29,940 nucleotides of DNA from Pseudomonadota bacterium (GTDB lineage Bacteria; Pseudomonadota; Gammaproteobacteria; Burkholderiales; Burkholderiaceae_D). Of this stretch, positions 8,202 to 15,927 are shown piece by piece. The translations under genes were made by a program, and so were the position numbers. The DNA is taken from NCBI GenBank assembly GCA_023449275.1, contig JAEXJM010000007.1:1-29940 (forward strand), given 5' to 3'. The stretch's first letter is position 1, and every line of letters starts with the position of its first letter. Below the pieces are notes generated by a model, which made no database searches, was not told the origin of the DNA, and was given only the letters and a program-made list of their open reading frames with translations.

Positions 8202-8798
8202 ATGTCAGCATCCCGAACAGCAGAAATTGTCCGGAATACAAATGAAACGAAAATCAGGGTCAGTATCAATCTGGACGGCACTGGCCGGCAGAAACTGGCC
8301 AGTGGAATTCCATTTCTTGATCATATGCTGGACCAGATCGCCAGACATGGTCTGATCGACCTTGAGGTCGAGGCTGACGGTGACTTGCACATCGATGCCC
8401 ATCACACGGTTGAGGATATCGGCATCGCCATTGGGCAGGCCTTGTCGCAGGCTATCGGCGACAAAAGCGGCATCCGTCGTTACGGACATGCCTATGTTCC
8501 GCTGGATGAATCCCTGTCCCGGGTCGTCATCGATTTTTCAGGTCGTCCGTATCTCGAATTTCATGTACCGTTCGTTCGTGCCAATTCGGGGACATTCGAA
8601 CTGGATCTCGTCCGTGAATTCTTTCAGGGACTCGTCAATCACGCCAGAATATCATTACATATCGACAATCTTCGCGGAGAAAATGCACATCACCAGTGTG
8701 AAACCGTTTTCAAGGCATTCGGGCGTGCATTGCGCATGGCATCCGAGCTTGACCCGAGAACAGCCGGCATGATTCCATCGACCAAAGGGACGCTGTAA
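8202..8798 (+). CDS. hisB: Imidazoleglycerol-phosphate dehydratase
   Basis: HisB is the manganese-dependent dehydratase that makes imidazole-acetol phosphate. The 198-aa protein is monofunctional: the histidinol-phosphatase domain fused in E. coli is absent, as usual outside the gamma group. The family's duplicated metal-binding motifs are visible: FLDHMLDQIARHG, DAHHTVEDIGIAIGQAL, and further on NAHHQCETVFKAFGRAL. I choose ATG 8202, giving MSASRTAEIVRNT; an in-frame TTG at 8190 is less likely. No phosphatase gene for histidinol phosphate is seen in the cluster, so that step must be encoded elsewhere. Confidence 0.95.
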   Translation: MSASRTAEIVRNTNETKIRVSINLDGTGRQKLASGIPFLDHMLDQIARHGLIDLEVEADGDLHIDAHHTVEDIGIAIGQALSQAIGDKSGIRRYGHAYVPLDESLSRVVIDFSGRPYLEFHVPFVRANSGTFELDLVREFFQGLVNHARISLHIDNLRGENAHHQCETVFKAFGRALRMASELDPRTAGMIPSTKGTL

Positions 8799-8845
8799 TC
8801 CAATTCCGGCATGTGCCTACCGCCTTATTCTGATAATTTATCCAT

Positions 8846-9484
8846 ATGAAAAAAATAGTTGTTGTCGATTACGGTATGGGTAACCTCCGTTCGGTAGCCC
8901 AGGCACTCCGTGCCGTCGCTCCCGAAGCCGAGGTTCTCATTTCCGGAGAGATATCCGACTTGAAAAAAGCGGAACGTATTGTCCTGCCCGGTCAGGGCGC
9001 AATGCCGGATTGCATGAAATCCCTTGAAGAATCCGGCCTCAGGCAGGCATTGCTGGAAGCAGCACGCACCAAGCCGATATTTGGTGTCTGCGTAGGTGAA
9101 CAGATGCTTTTTGACTGGAGTGAGGAAGGCGATACAAAGGGACTGGGACTGTTGCCCGGCAAGGTCATCCGTTTCCAGCTCGACAGTCAGCTTCAGGAAG
9201 ACGGTTCGCGTTACAAGGTTCCCCAGATGGGTTGGAATCAGGTTCGCCAGAGCCAGTCACACCCCTTGTGGAATAATATTCCGGATAAAAGTTTCTTCTA
9301 TTTCGTTCACAGTTTTTATGCCGTTCCGGACCAATCCGGTCATATGGTCGGCGAAACGGAATACGGTATACCGTTTTGCAGCGCCATTGCCTGCAACAAT
9401 ATTTTCGCCACGCAATTCCATCCGGAAAAAAGCGCCGATGTCGGTTTGCAGCTTTACAAGAATTTCATACACTGGAATCCCTGA
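8846..9484 (+). CDS. hisH: Imidazole glycerol phosphate synthase, glutaminase subunit
   Basis: HisH hydrolyses glutamine and channels ammonia to HisF, which closes the imidazole ring. The 212-aa class I glutamine amidotransferase shows VVDYGMGNLRSV at the N-terminus, the oxyanion strand LPGQGAMPDCM, the nucleophile Cys82 in GVCVGEQMLFD, and the catalytic His-Glu pair in ATQFHPEKS. All three triad residues are intact. It starts 47 bp after hisB and precedes hisA, the usual H-A-F order. Confidence 0.96.
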   Translation: MKKIVVVDYGMGNLRSVAQALRAVAPEAEVLISGEISDLKKAERIVLPGQGAMPDCMKSLEESGLRQALLEAARTKPIFGVCVGEQMLFDWSEEGDTKGLGLLPGKVIRFQLDSQLQEDGSRYKVPQMGWNQVRQSQSHPLWNNIPDKSFFYFVHSFYAVPDQSGHMVGETEYGIPFCSAIACNNIFATQFHPEKSADVGLQLYKNFIHWNP

Positions 9485-9527
9485 TATTTCTTAACCCCTA
9501 ACTACCCAATTTGCTTTTCGTACAATC

Positions 9528-10295
9528 ATGTTGCTAATTCCCGCTATTGATTTGAAAGATGGTTCCTGCGTCCGCCTGAAACAGGGCGATATGGATCAGG
9601 CCACTGTATTCTCGGAAGATCCGGCAGAAATGGCATTGCACTGGCTTGAACAGGGCGCAAGACGTCTTCATCTGGTCGATCTGAATGGCGCGTTCGCTGG
9701 AAAACCTGTCAATGAATCGGCCGTCAAAAACATTCTTCAGGTTGTGCAGGATTTTGCGGAAGATAACGACCTCGACGAAATCCCGGTCCAGCTGGGTGGC
9801 GGAATACGTGATCTGGATACCATCGAACGTTATCTCGATCACGGCCTGTCATATATCATTATCGGTACGGCTGCCGTCAAGAACCCCGGTTTCCTGCAGG
9901 ATGCCTGTGGTGCATTTGCCGGACAAATCATTGTCGGGCTGGACGCCAGAGACGGCAAAGTCGCAACCGATGGCTGGAGCAAACTGTCCAGACACGATGT
10001 TATCGAACTGGGCAAGAAATTCGAAGGCTACGGCGTGGAATCGATCATTTATACGGATATCGGGCGCGATGGCATGATGGGTGGTGTCAACGTCGAAGCG
10101 ACTGTCAAACTGGCCCGTGCGGTGAAAGTACCTATTATCGCCTCCGGTGGTGTCCACAATATCAAAGATGTCGAAGCCCTTTGTGCCGTACGTGATGAAG
10201 GGATTGAAGGCGTAATCTGTGGCCGTTCCATTTACGAAGGCACCCTGAATCTGAAAGAAGCACAGACCAGGGCAGACGAACTGTCTGAAATATAA
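9528..10295 (+). CDS. hisA: ProFAR isomerase
   Basis: HisA catalyses the Amadori rearrangement of ProFAR to PRFAR in the cytoplasm. It is a 255-aa (beta-alpha)8 barrel related to HisF by ancient duplication. The N-terminal strand LLIPAIDLKDGSCVRLKQGD carries the first catalytic Asp, and the mid-barrel IIVGLDARDGKVATDGW carries the second. Phosphate-binding loops GGGIRD and ASGGVHNIKD are present. It lies 43 bp after hisH and 24 bp before hisF. Confidence 0.96.
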   Translation: MLLIPAIDLKDGSCVRLKQGDMDQATVFSEDPAEMALHWLEQGARRLHLVDLNGAFAGKPVNESAVKNILQVVQDFAEDNDLDEIPVQLGGGIRDLDTIERYLDHGLSYIIIGTAAVKNPGFLQDACGAFAGQIIVGLDARDGKVATDGWSKLSRHDVIELGKKFEGYGVESIIYTDIGRDGMMGGVNVEATVKLARAVKVPIIASGGVHNIKDVEALCAVRDEGIEGVICGRSIYEGTLNLKEAQTRADELSEI

Positions 10296-10319
10296 TTTCT
10301 TCATCAGGACAAAGAATTT

Positions 10320-11078
10320 ATGCTGACCAAAAGAATCATTCCATGCCTTGATGTGACAGCCGGACGGGTCGTCAAAGGTGTCAATTTTGTCGAATTGAAA
10401 GACGCGGGTGATCCCGTTGAAATCGCGAGGCGTTACAACGATCAGGGGGCGGATGAACTCACTTTTCTGGACATCACCGCATCAAGCGATCAACGTGACC
10501 TGATTCTGAACATTATCGAAGACGTTTCATCGCAGGTATTCATCCCCCTGACCGTCGGCGGCGGTGTCCGCACGGTCGAAGACGTCAGAAGGCTTTTGAA
10601 TGCAGGGGCAGACAAGGTCAGCATCAACACATCCGCGGTCACCAACCCGCAACTCGTTGCCGACGCTTCCACCCGCTATGGGTCACAATGCATTGTCGTG
10701 GCCATCGATGCCAAACAGGTTTCCCCCGGACGCTGGGAAATCTTCACGCACGGCGGCAGGAATGCGACGGGTCTGGAAGTCATCGGATGGGCAAAGAAAA
10801 TGGCACAGCTTGGCGCAGGCGAAATCCTGTTGACCAGCATGGACAGGGACGGCACCAAAAGCGGATTCGACCTGGAATTGACCCGTGCCGTATCGGATGC
10901 CGTCAACATCCCGGTGATCGCTTCCGGCGGCGTCGGCAATTTGCAGCATCTGGCAGACGGAGTCCAGCAAGGTCATGCCGACGCCGTACTGGCCGCCAGT
11001 ATTTTCCATTATGGAGAATATACGGTTCAACAAGCCAAAAAATACATGCAAGAAAGAAATATCCCGGTACGCTTATGA
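10320..11078 (+). CDS. hisF: Imidazole glycerol phosphate synthase, cyclase subunit
   Basis: HisF uses ammonia delivered by HisH to convert PRFAR to imidazole glycerol phosphate and AICAR. The 252-aa barrel has the first catalytic Asp in IIPCLDVTAGRVVKG and the second in CIVVAIDAKQ, with phosphate loops VGGGVRTVEDVR and ASGGVGNLQHL. The C-terminus FHYGEYTVQQAKKYM is typical. Its stop overlaps the hisI start (ATGA at 11075-11078). Confidence 0.97.
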   Translation: MLTKRIIPCLDVTAGRVVKGVNFVELKDAGDPVEIARRYNDQGADELTFLDITASSDQRDLILNIIEDVSSQVFIPLTVGGGVRTVEDVRRLLNAGADKVSINTSAVTNPQLVADASTRYGSQCIVVAIDAKQVSPGRWEIFTHGGRNATGLEVIGWAKKMAQLGAGEILLTSMDRDGTKSGFDLELTRAVSDAVNIPVIASGGVGNLQHLADGVQQGHADAVLAASIFHYGEYTVQQAKKYMQERNIPVRL

Positions 11079-11470
11079 AAAAAAACGACTGGCTGGATTC
11101 CATTGAATGGGATGAACAGGGACTGATTCCCGTAATCACACAGGAAGCCTCTTCACGTGACGTATTGATGCTGGCCTGGATCAATCGTGAAGCCCTGGCA
11201 AAAACGGTTGAATGTGGCGAAGCCGTTTACTGGAGCCGTTCACGCCAGAGACTCTGGCACAAGGGCGAAGAATCGGGCCATACCCAGAAAATTGTCGATA
11301 TCCGCCTAGACTGCGATAACGACGCACTGATTTATCTGGTCGAACAAAGCGGGCTGGCCTGTCATACCGGACGGCATTCCTGCTTTTACCAGCAACTGCA
11401 AAAGTCGGAAGGGTTCGAGTGGAAAACAGTCGATCCTGTATTGAAAGAACCATCGGAAATTTATAAATGA
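11075..11470 (+). CDS. hisI: Phosphoribosyl-AMP cyclohydrolase
   Basis: HisI opens the adenine ring of phosphoribosyl-AMP, the third pathway step, with zinc and magnesium. From the ATG at 11075 the product is 131 aa, the monofunctional size; HisE is separate. Metal-binding landmarks are WSRSRQRLWHKGEESGHTQ, DCDNDALIYLVEQ and the Cys-rich end LACHTGRHSCFYQQL. The reading frame stays open far upstream inside hisF, but that part is only shadow; the start follows from the ATGA overlap and the family N-terminus. Confidence 0.95.
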   Translation: MKKNDWLDSIEWDEQGLIPVITQEASSRDVLMLAWINREALAKTVECGEAVYWSRSRQRLWHKGEESGHTQKIVDIRLDCDNDALIYLVEQSGLACHTGRHSCFYQQLQKSEGFEWKTVDPVLKEPSEIYK

Positions 11471-11808
11471 ACGATATACTTGAACGGCTGACGGCCGTCA
11501 TTGAATCCCGCAAACTGTCGAATGGCGGAGACCCGGAAAAATCCTACGTCAGCAAACTGTTCGCCAAAGGCGACGATGCCATCCTGAAAAAAGTCGGTGA
11601 AGAAGCGACGGAAACCGTCATGGCAGCCAAAGACGTACGAAACAACATGCCGGCATCGAAACTGGTTTATGAGTGTGCCGATTTGTGGTTCCACAGCATG
11701 GTCATGCTGGCCCAGTACGGCCTGACTGCAGATGATGTGTTAAATGAGCTGGCACGGCGCGAAGGTCTTTCGGGAATTGCCGAAAAAGCGTCCCGCAATA
11801 AATCCTGA
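11467..11808 (+). CDS. hisE: Phosphoribosyl-ATP pyrophosphatase
   Basis: HisE hydrolyses phosphoribosyl-ATP to phosphoribosyl-AMP, the second pathway step. The 113-aa all-helical MazG-like protein has LFAKGDDAILKKVGEEATE with the acidic metal-binding residues, then AAKDVRNNMPASKLVYECADLWFH, split here by eye into its two helices, and a final VLNELARREG. It overlaps hisI by four bases (ATGA). This is the last histidine gene of the cluster. Confidence 0.95.
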   Translation: MNDILERLTAVIESRKLSNGGDPEKSYVSKLFAKGDDAILKKVGEEATETVMAAKDVRNNMPASKLVYECADLWFHSMVMLAQYGLTADDVLNELARREGLSGIAEKASRNKS

Positions 11809-11841
11809 TACTTGAAACATAAAACCTTTGGGGGGAAAGTC

Positions 11842-12213
11842 ATGGATGACTGTATTTTCTGCAAAATCGTCGCAAATGAAATACCATCGACCACTGTTTT
11901 CGAAAACGAACGCATCAAGGTGTTCAAGGATATCCATCCTGCAGCGCCGGTTCATCTTCTCATCATCCCCAAAAAACACATCCCGACCCTTTCGCATTGC
12001 GATGAAAGCGACGCTGGGCTGCTCGGTGAAATGATGGCACTGATCCCGAAACTGGCCAAAGAACAGGGCATTGCCGTAACCGGTGCTGAAGAAGGTATAC
12101 CTCACGGGGGATTCCGTGTCGTCGTCAATACCGGACCGGATGGCAAACAGGACGTCTATCACTTGCATATCCATCTGATGGGTGGGTCACGTCCATGGAA
12201 GATTCCTCATTGA
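11842..12213 (+). CDS. HIT-family (HinT-like) nucleotide hydrolase
   Basis: This is a 123-aa histidine-triad protein of the HinT branch, which hydrolyses purine nucleoside phosphoramidates and adenylates. The N-terminal DDCIFCKIVANEIPS carries the two Cys common in this branch. The triad is YHLHIHLMGG, with the catalytic His in the middle of H-x-H-x-H. A strong GGGGGG-AAAG ribosome site fixes ATG 11842; an in-frame TTG at 11812 lies just after hisE but lacks such a site. In related genomes it lies between hisE and tatA, as I recall; here tatABC is missing and a hairpin follows directly. Confidence 0.93.
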   Translation: MDDCIFCKIVANEIPSTTVFENERIKVFKDIHPAAPVHLLIIPKKHIPTLSHCDESDAGLLGEMMALIPKLAKEQGIAVTGAEEGIPHGGFRVVVNTGPDGKQDVYHLHIHLMGGSRPWKIPH

Positions 12214-12228
12214 ACCTGTGTCCTGTAA

Positions 12229-12260
12229 CCAATAAAGGCATCTGAAGATGCCTTTATTGG
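12229..12260. terminator. Bidirectional hairpin between HIT gene and htrA
   Basis: CCAATAAAGGCATC and GATGCCTTTATTGG form a perfect 14-bp stem around a TGAA loop. The two arms are A/T-rich at their outer ends, so each strand ends its stem in TTTATTGG. The site lies between convergent genes, 15 bp after the HIT stop and 33 bp from the htrA stop. It probably ends the long mla-mur-his transcription unit and also htrA. It lacks a long T run. Confidence 0.75.
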
Positions 12261-12293
12261 CAGAGCCGTTTCCTCGCCTTTTCATTCGTCCAT

Positions 12294-13442
12294 TCACTCA
12301 TCAGGGTCCTGGCGTTTTCGCATAGGCCGTTTACCGACACCCACCTTCAACTTCACTTCCCTGTTATCTCTCAGAACAATCATTTCCGTCTGGGTTCCGG
12401 GTTGCAACTGGGCAATCAGATTGAACATTTCAGCCATATTGGAAATCGATTCTCCATTGATCGAAACCAGAATATCGCCCGGACTGATACCCGATTTGTC
12501 AGCAGGGCCATTTTTCAGGACAGCCGCGATTATGACACCGTCTTTTCTGGGAAGCCCCAGATTGTCAGCCAGTTCAGGTGTGATATCCCGCGGTTCCACT
12601 CCGATCCAGCCACGGACGACCTGTCCTTTGGTGATGATCGAATCCATCACCATTTTCACTGTCGAGACAGGAATGGCAAAACCGATTCCCAGAGAACCGC
12701 CGCTTCGGGAATAAATGGCGGAATTGATGCCGAGCAGATTGCCGCTGGTATCGATCAGCGCACCACCGGAATTGCCCGGATTGATGGCTGCATCGGTCTG
12801 AATGAAGTTTTCATAGATATTGATCCCCAGCTGGCTTCTGCCGAGAGCCGAAATAATTCCCATCGTCACAGTCTGGCCGACGCCGAATGGATTGCCGATC
12901 GCCAGAACGACATCGCCGACCTTTGCCCGATCCACATCACCGAAAGCGATGGCAGGCAAATTGGGCATATCGATCTTGATGACGGCCAGATCGGTATCCG
13001 GATCGGTGCCGACCAGCCTGGCGGGTGCTTTCCTGCCATCCTCAAAGGCAACCTCGATCTGATCGGCCGTTTCGACAACATGATTGTTGGTCATGACGTA
13101 ACCGTCATGGCTCACCACGACACCCGAACCAAGACTCATCTGTTTTTCAGTGTCGTTGAACCGTTCACCGAAAAAACGTTTAAGAAACGGATCGTCAAGA
13201 AGCGGACTCTGGGGTTGCCTGACTTCCTTGGTCGTATAAATATTGACCACCGCGGGCATCGCGCGTGCAACCGCCTCTCGATAGGATGATTGCGCCGGAA
13301 TAACTTCCGAACGGGTCTCTTGGTCAGGTGTCAACGCGTTACGGTTCAGATCCAGCCATTCCGGTTTCAGTGTCACTACGATGAACCAAAGAGCAAGACA
13401 AACTGTTATAGTTTGAGCAAACAACAGCCAAAGACGTCGCAT
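12294..13442 (-). CDS. Membrane-anchored serine protease, DegS/AlgW-like HtrA
   Basis: This is a periplasm-facing HtrA protease of 382 aa. An N-terminal hydrophobic segment (about residues 4-26) would anchor it in the inner membrane. The trypsin-like domain has an intact triad: His121 in MTNNHVVE, Asp151 in DTDLAVIKID, Ser225 in NPGNSGGALID. One PDZ domain follows (about 275-365, with GVIIAAVLKNGPADKSGISPGD marking its binding region in part). A single PDZ plus a membrane anchor is the DegS/AlgW layout, used to sense misfolded outer-membrane proteins and cut an anti-sigma factor; DegP has two PDZ domains. Its start codon lies one base from that of the divergent Nif3 gene, so its promoter must lie inside that gene. 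Confidence 0.92.
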   Translation of the reverse strand: MRRLWLLFAQTITVCLALWFIVVTLKPEWLDLNRNALTPDQETRSEVIPAQSSYREAVARAMPAVVNIYTTKEVRQPQSPLLDDPFLKRFFGERFNDTEKQMSLGSGVVVSHDGYVMTNNHVVETADQIEVAFEDGRKAPARLVGTDPDTDLAVIKIDMPNLPAIAFGDVDRAKVGDVVLAIGNPFGVGQTVTMGIISALGRSQLGINIYENFIQTDAAINPGNSGGALIDTSGNLLGINSAIYSRSGGSLGIGFAIPVSTVKMVMDSIITKGQVVRGWIGVEPRDITPELADNLGLPRKDGVIIAAVLKNGPADKSGISPGDILVSINGESISNMAEMFNLIAQLQPGTQTEMIVLRDNREVKLKVGVGKRPMRKRQDPDE

Positions 13443-13443
13443 A

Positions 13444-14226
13444 ATGATGAATGAAAAAAAAGTTCAAAAAACTGTAGACAGAAACGAAGTCATTAAATTT
13501 CTGGCCGATGAATTAAAAATTTCGCTTATTCGTGATTATTGTCCAAATGGCTTGCAAGTGGAAGGTTGCCCCGGCATTTCTTCCATTGTCAGTGGCGTAA
13601 CGGCCAGTCAGGCCCTGATCGAAGCCGCAATCGACCTGAATGCCGATACCCTTTTGGTGCATCACGGTTACTTCTGGCGAAACGAAAACGAATGCATTGT
13701 GGGGCTCAAGCAAAAACGCATCAGGCTGCTTCTGGAAAACAATATCAATTTGCTAGCCTACCACCTTCCGCTCGATTGTCACCCCGAATTGGGCAATAAT
13801 GTTCAACTCGCCAGAATTCTGGAATTCAGGCCAACCGGACGGTTCGGTGAACACGATATCGGATGGCTCGGGGTAATGAACAATCCGGACATCACTACCG
13901 TCGGTGAATTGGCCGCACTGGTCGAACAGCGCCTGAACAGGAAACCGCTATTGATCGGCGATGCGGGACAGAAACTGGAAACAATCGGATGGTGCACCGG
14001 CGCCGCCCAGGATTTGTTGCCGGAAGCCGCGCTGAACAATGCAAACGTTTTTCTGAGTGGGGAAATCTCCGAACGAACCGTACACGAAGCACGGGAATAT
14101 GGGATTGCCTATCTGGCGTGTGGCCATCATGCCACAGAACGTTATGGCATCCAGACACTTGGAAATCTGCTGGCAGAACGTTTCGGTATCCGCCACCAAT
14201 TCGTTGAAATCGATAATCCGGTCTGA
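13444..14226 (+). CDS. Nif3-like dinuclear-metal protein (DUF34)
   Basis: This 260-aa protein is a Nif3/YbgI family member, which forms hexameric rings with a dinuclear metal site. Proposed roles include GTP cyclohydrolase-like activity and metal handling, but the function is not settled. The family start RDYCPNGLQVEG and the metal-ligand motifs LLVHHGYFWRNEN, LLAYHLPLDCHPELGNN and LACGHHATERYG are visible. Two adjacent ATGs (13444, 13447) could serve as start. The ribosome site is poor. In aerobic relatives petABC follows, as I recall; here sspA is next. Confidence 0.93.
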   Translation: MMNEKKVQKTVDRNEVIKFLADELKISLIRDYCPNGLQVEGCPGISSIVSGVTASQALIEAAIDLNADTLLVHHGYFWRNENECIVGLKQKRIRLLLENNINLLAYHLPLDCHPELGNNVQLARILEFRPTGRFGEHDIGWLGVMNNPDITTVGELAALVEQRLNRKPLLIGDAGQKLETIGWCTGAAQDLLPEAALNNANVFLSGEISERTVHEAREYGIAYLACGHHATERYGIQTLGNLLAERFGIRHQFVEIDNPV

Positions 14227-14252
14227 TACTGCGCTGAAAAAATTGCCAAGAC

Positions 14253-14281
14253 TTTAAATGCGTGTACCACTTCTTTATAAT
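14253..14281 (+). promoter_or_regulatory. Candidate sigma-70 promoter for sspA
   Basis: A consensus -10 box TATAAT (14276-14281) is preceded at 17 bp by TTTAAA (14253-14258), four of six matches to a -35 box. Transcription from here would give sspA an unusually long leader of about 158 nt. The site sits where petABC would be expected, so it may have arisen or been exposed when those genes were lost. Confidence 0.5.
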
Positions 14282-14445
14282 ATGCAGTTATTTGTCATTA
14301 ATCTTGCCAATTTAGCCTGATTGCCCGATGAAGTGGTTCCGGGAGAAATGCCACAGACATTTCTTCATTCCGGCCAAGGTTTCATTCGCAGCACTTGATG
14401 CATTCGTTTTCACGCTTACTCTTCTGATTTAAAGGAACAACAACC

Positions 14446-15057
14446 ATGATGGTTCTCTATTCAGGCACAACTTGTCCTTTCTCGCAACGTTGCCGGTTCG
14501 TCCTCTTCGAGAAAGGGATGGATTTTGAAATCAGAGATATCGACCTCTTCAACAAGCCGGAAGAAATATCGGACATGAACCCTTACGGGCAAGTGCCTAT
14601 TCTGGTTGAACGGGAACTCATCCTTTACGAGTCCAACATCATCAACGAATACATCGACGAACGCTTCCCTCATCCACAACTGATGCCGGCCGATCCATTG
14701 ATGCGCGCCAGAGCACGCCTGATGCTGTTCAATTGCGAAAAGGAATTGTTCGTTCACGTCAACACACTCGAAAACGACAAATCCGACAACGCAGCCGCCA
14801 ATCATGAAAAGGCACGTGTCCAGATCCGCGACTATCTGACAGCCCTGTCTCCATTATTCCAGAAAAGCAAATATGTTCTGGGCGATGAGTTTTCCATGCT
14901 CGATGTGGCTTTGGCTCCCTTACTGTGGCGTCTGGACTACTATGGCATCGAACTGTCAAAAACAGCGGCCCCATTGATGAAATACGCCGAACGTGTTTTC
15001 TCACGTCCGGCTTATATCGAAGCACTGACGCCACCGGAAAAAGTCATGCGGAGATAA
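14446..15057 (+). CDS. sspA: Stringent starvation protein A (glutathione-transferase fold)
   Basis: SspA is an RNA-polymerase-associated protein of GST fold that affects transcription under starvation and acid stress. The 203-aa product begins with the thioredoxin-like half (MVLYSGTTCPFSQRCRFVLFEKG, of which SGTTCPFSQRC is the diagnostic core), then the cis-Pro region NPYGQVPILVERELILYES and a helical C-terminal domain with LGDEFSMLDVALAPLLWRL. An AAAGGA ribosome site precedes a double ATG (14446 or 14449). sspB follows after 29 bp, the standard arrangement. Confidence 0.94.
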   Translation: MMVLYSGTTCPFSQRCRFVLFEKGMDFEIRDIDLFNKPEEISDMNPYGQVPILVERELILYESNIINEYIDERFPHPQLMPADPLMRARARLMLFNCEKELFVHVNTLENDKSDNAAANHEKARVQIRDYLTALSPLFQKSKYVLGDEFSMLDVALAPLLWRLDYYGIELSKTAAPLMKYAERVFSRPAYIEALTPPEKVMRR

Positions 15058-15086
15058 TTTCCGATACAGGAGAAGGGGAAAATACC

Positions 15087-15485
15087 ATGGCAGAAATCTC
15101 GACCAAACCGTATATGCTGCGTGCCCTCCATGAATGGTGTACTGACAGTGGTTTCACACCTTACATTGCGGTACAGGTCACCCCTCCGGTCAGGGTTCCG
15201 CAACAATTCGTACGAGACGGGCAGATTGTCCTGAATATCAGTTATGAAGCGACGAACGCTTTGAAAATGGACAACACAGCCATCCAGTTCAGGGCACGTT
15301 TTGGTGGGATTCCACAGGATATTTACATTCCAGTGAACAACGTCATCGCCATCTACGCCAGTGAAAACGGGCAGGGGATGGCTTTTGAAATGAACCAGAC
15401 ACAACCGGAATCCGAACCTGTACCGGAAATGGACGAAGAACCAACAAAAAAACCGAAACAACCTATCTTAACCAGAATTAAATAA
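15087..15485 (+). CDS. sspB: ClpXP protease adaptor SspB
   Basis: SspB tethers ssrA-tagged proteins to ClpXP and so speeds degradation of stalled-ribosome products. The 132-aa protein starts MAEISTKPYMLRALHEWC. It continues through the dimeric substrate-binding fold with PPVRVPQQFVRDGQIVLNIS and FGGIPQDIYIPVNNVIAIYA, and ends in an acidic, flexible tail leading to PKQPILTRIK, the expected ClpX-docking end. An AGGAGAAGGGG ribosome site fixes ATG 15087; the frame is open much further upstream inside sspA, which is shadow. Confidence 0.95.
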   Translation: MAEISTKPYMLRALHEWCTDSGFTPYIAVQVTPPVRVPQQFVRDGQIVLNISYEATNALKMDNTAIQFRARFGGIPQDIYIPVNNVIAIYASENGQGMAFEMNQTQPESEPVPEMDEEPTKKPKQPILTRIK

Positions 15486-15508
15486 TGTAGAATATGCGTT
15501 TTTCAAGT

Positions 15509-15584
15509 GCCGGCTTAGCTCATCCGGTAGAGCACATGATTTGTAATCATGGGGTGGCGGGTTCAAGTCCTGCAGCCGGCACCA
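15509..15584 (+). tRNA. tRNA-Thr, anticodon TGT
   Basis: A complete cloverleaf can be drawn: acceptor arms GCCGGCT and AGCCGGC, anticodon stem CATGA/TCATG around loop TTTGTAA with anticodon TGT at 15542-15544, T-loop GTTCAAGTC, and an encoded CCA end at 15582-15584. It reads Thr codons ACA and wobble partners. It lies 23 bp after sspB, with a weak TAGAAT box at 15488-15493 as a possible own promoter. I found no duplicated 3' half or integrase, so it does not look like an occupied attachment site. Confidence 0.96.
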
Positions 15585-15616
15585 CTTTTCTGCAGTTTCA
15601 GGCGATACTGAGTTGA

Positions 15617-15632
15617 AAGCGATATATCGCTT
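15617..15632. promoter_or_regulatory. Perfect 16-bp palindrome, possible operator
   Basis: AAGCGATATATCGCTT equals its own reverse complement over all 16 bases. It lies 33 bp after the tRNA-Thr gene and about 360 bp before the CoA-transferase start. A dimeric regulator could bind it, but I recognise no known regulator's consensus. It cannot form a good RNA hairpin because it has no loop. Confidence 0.45.
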
Positions 15633-15896
15633 GCATTCAGATCGGCTGTTCTTTTATATTTCCTGAGTAGAGTTAGACGACAAGACAAATCATTTGAAGT
15701 TATAAGTGCCGTGGTATTTATTGTGATGAAAAAATCATATTCCATCAGGTTTTTTTATCGCGGTGGTATGTATTTTCAGGATCCGGTGTTATACTTCGGC
15801 GATTTCAGCTTCTGCAATCTTCAATCGCAAGTGCGACGGGTTTGCCAGAAGTTCAGATGCTCGCGTTTACCTGGATTGACTGTTGTTGAATAAAGC

Positions 15897-15927
15897 AAAA
15901 CCGGCGACATGAACCATACCGGTTTTT
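15897..15927 (+). terminator. Terminator-like hairpin upstream of the CoA-transferase
   Basis: AAAACCGG and CCGGTTTT form an 8-bp stem around a 14-base loop, followed by one more T and then CAA. The T tract is short and partly inside the stem. It would end a transcript from the tRNA region or a small RNA, or act as a leader hairpin about 70 bp ahead of the CoA-transferase. Confidence 0.45.

Noticed and set aside
10688..11074. Long open frame upstream of hisI
   Set aside because: It lies inside hisF in another frame; the residues match nothing and hisI clearly starts at the ATGA overlap at 11075.
12402..13289. 295-codon plus-strand frame opposite htrA
   Set aside because: Mirror of the strongly supported protease gene; low-complexity His/Asp-rich product without a ribosome site.
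15509..15584. tRNA-Thr as an integration site for a mobile element
   Set aside because: No integrase, no repeat of the tRNA 3' end downstream, and the following genes look like housekeeping genes.
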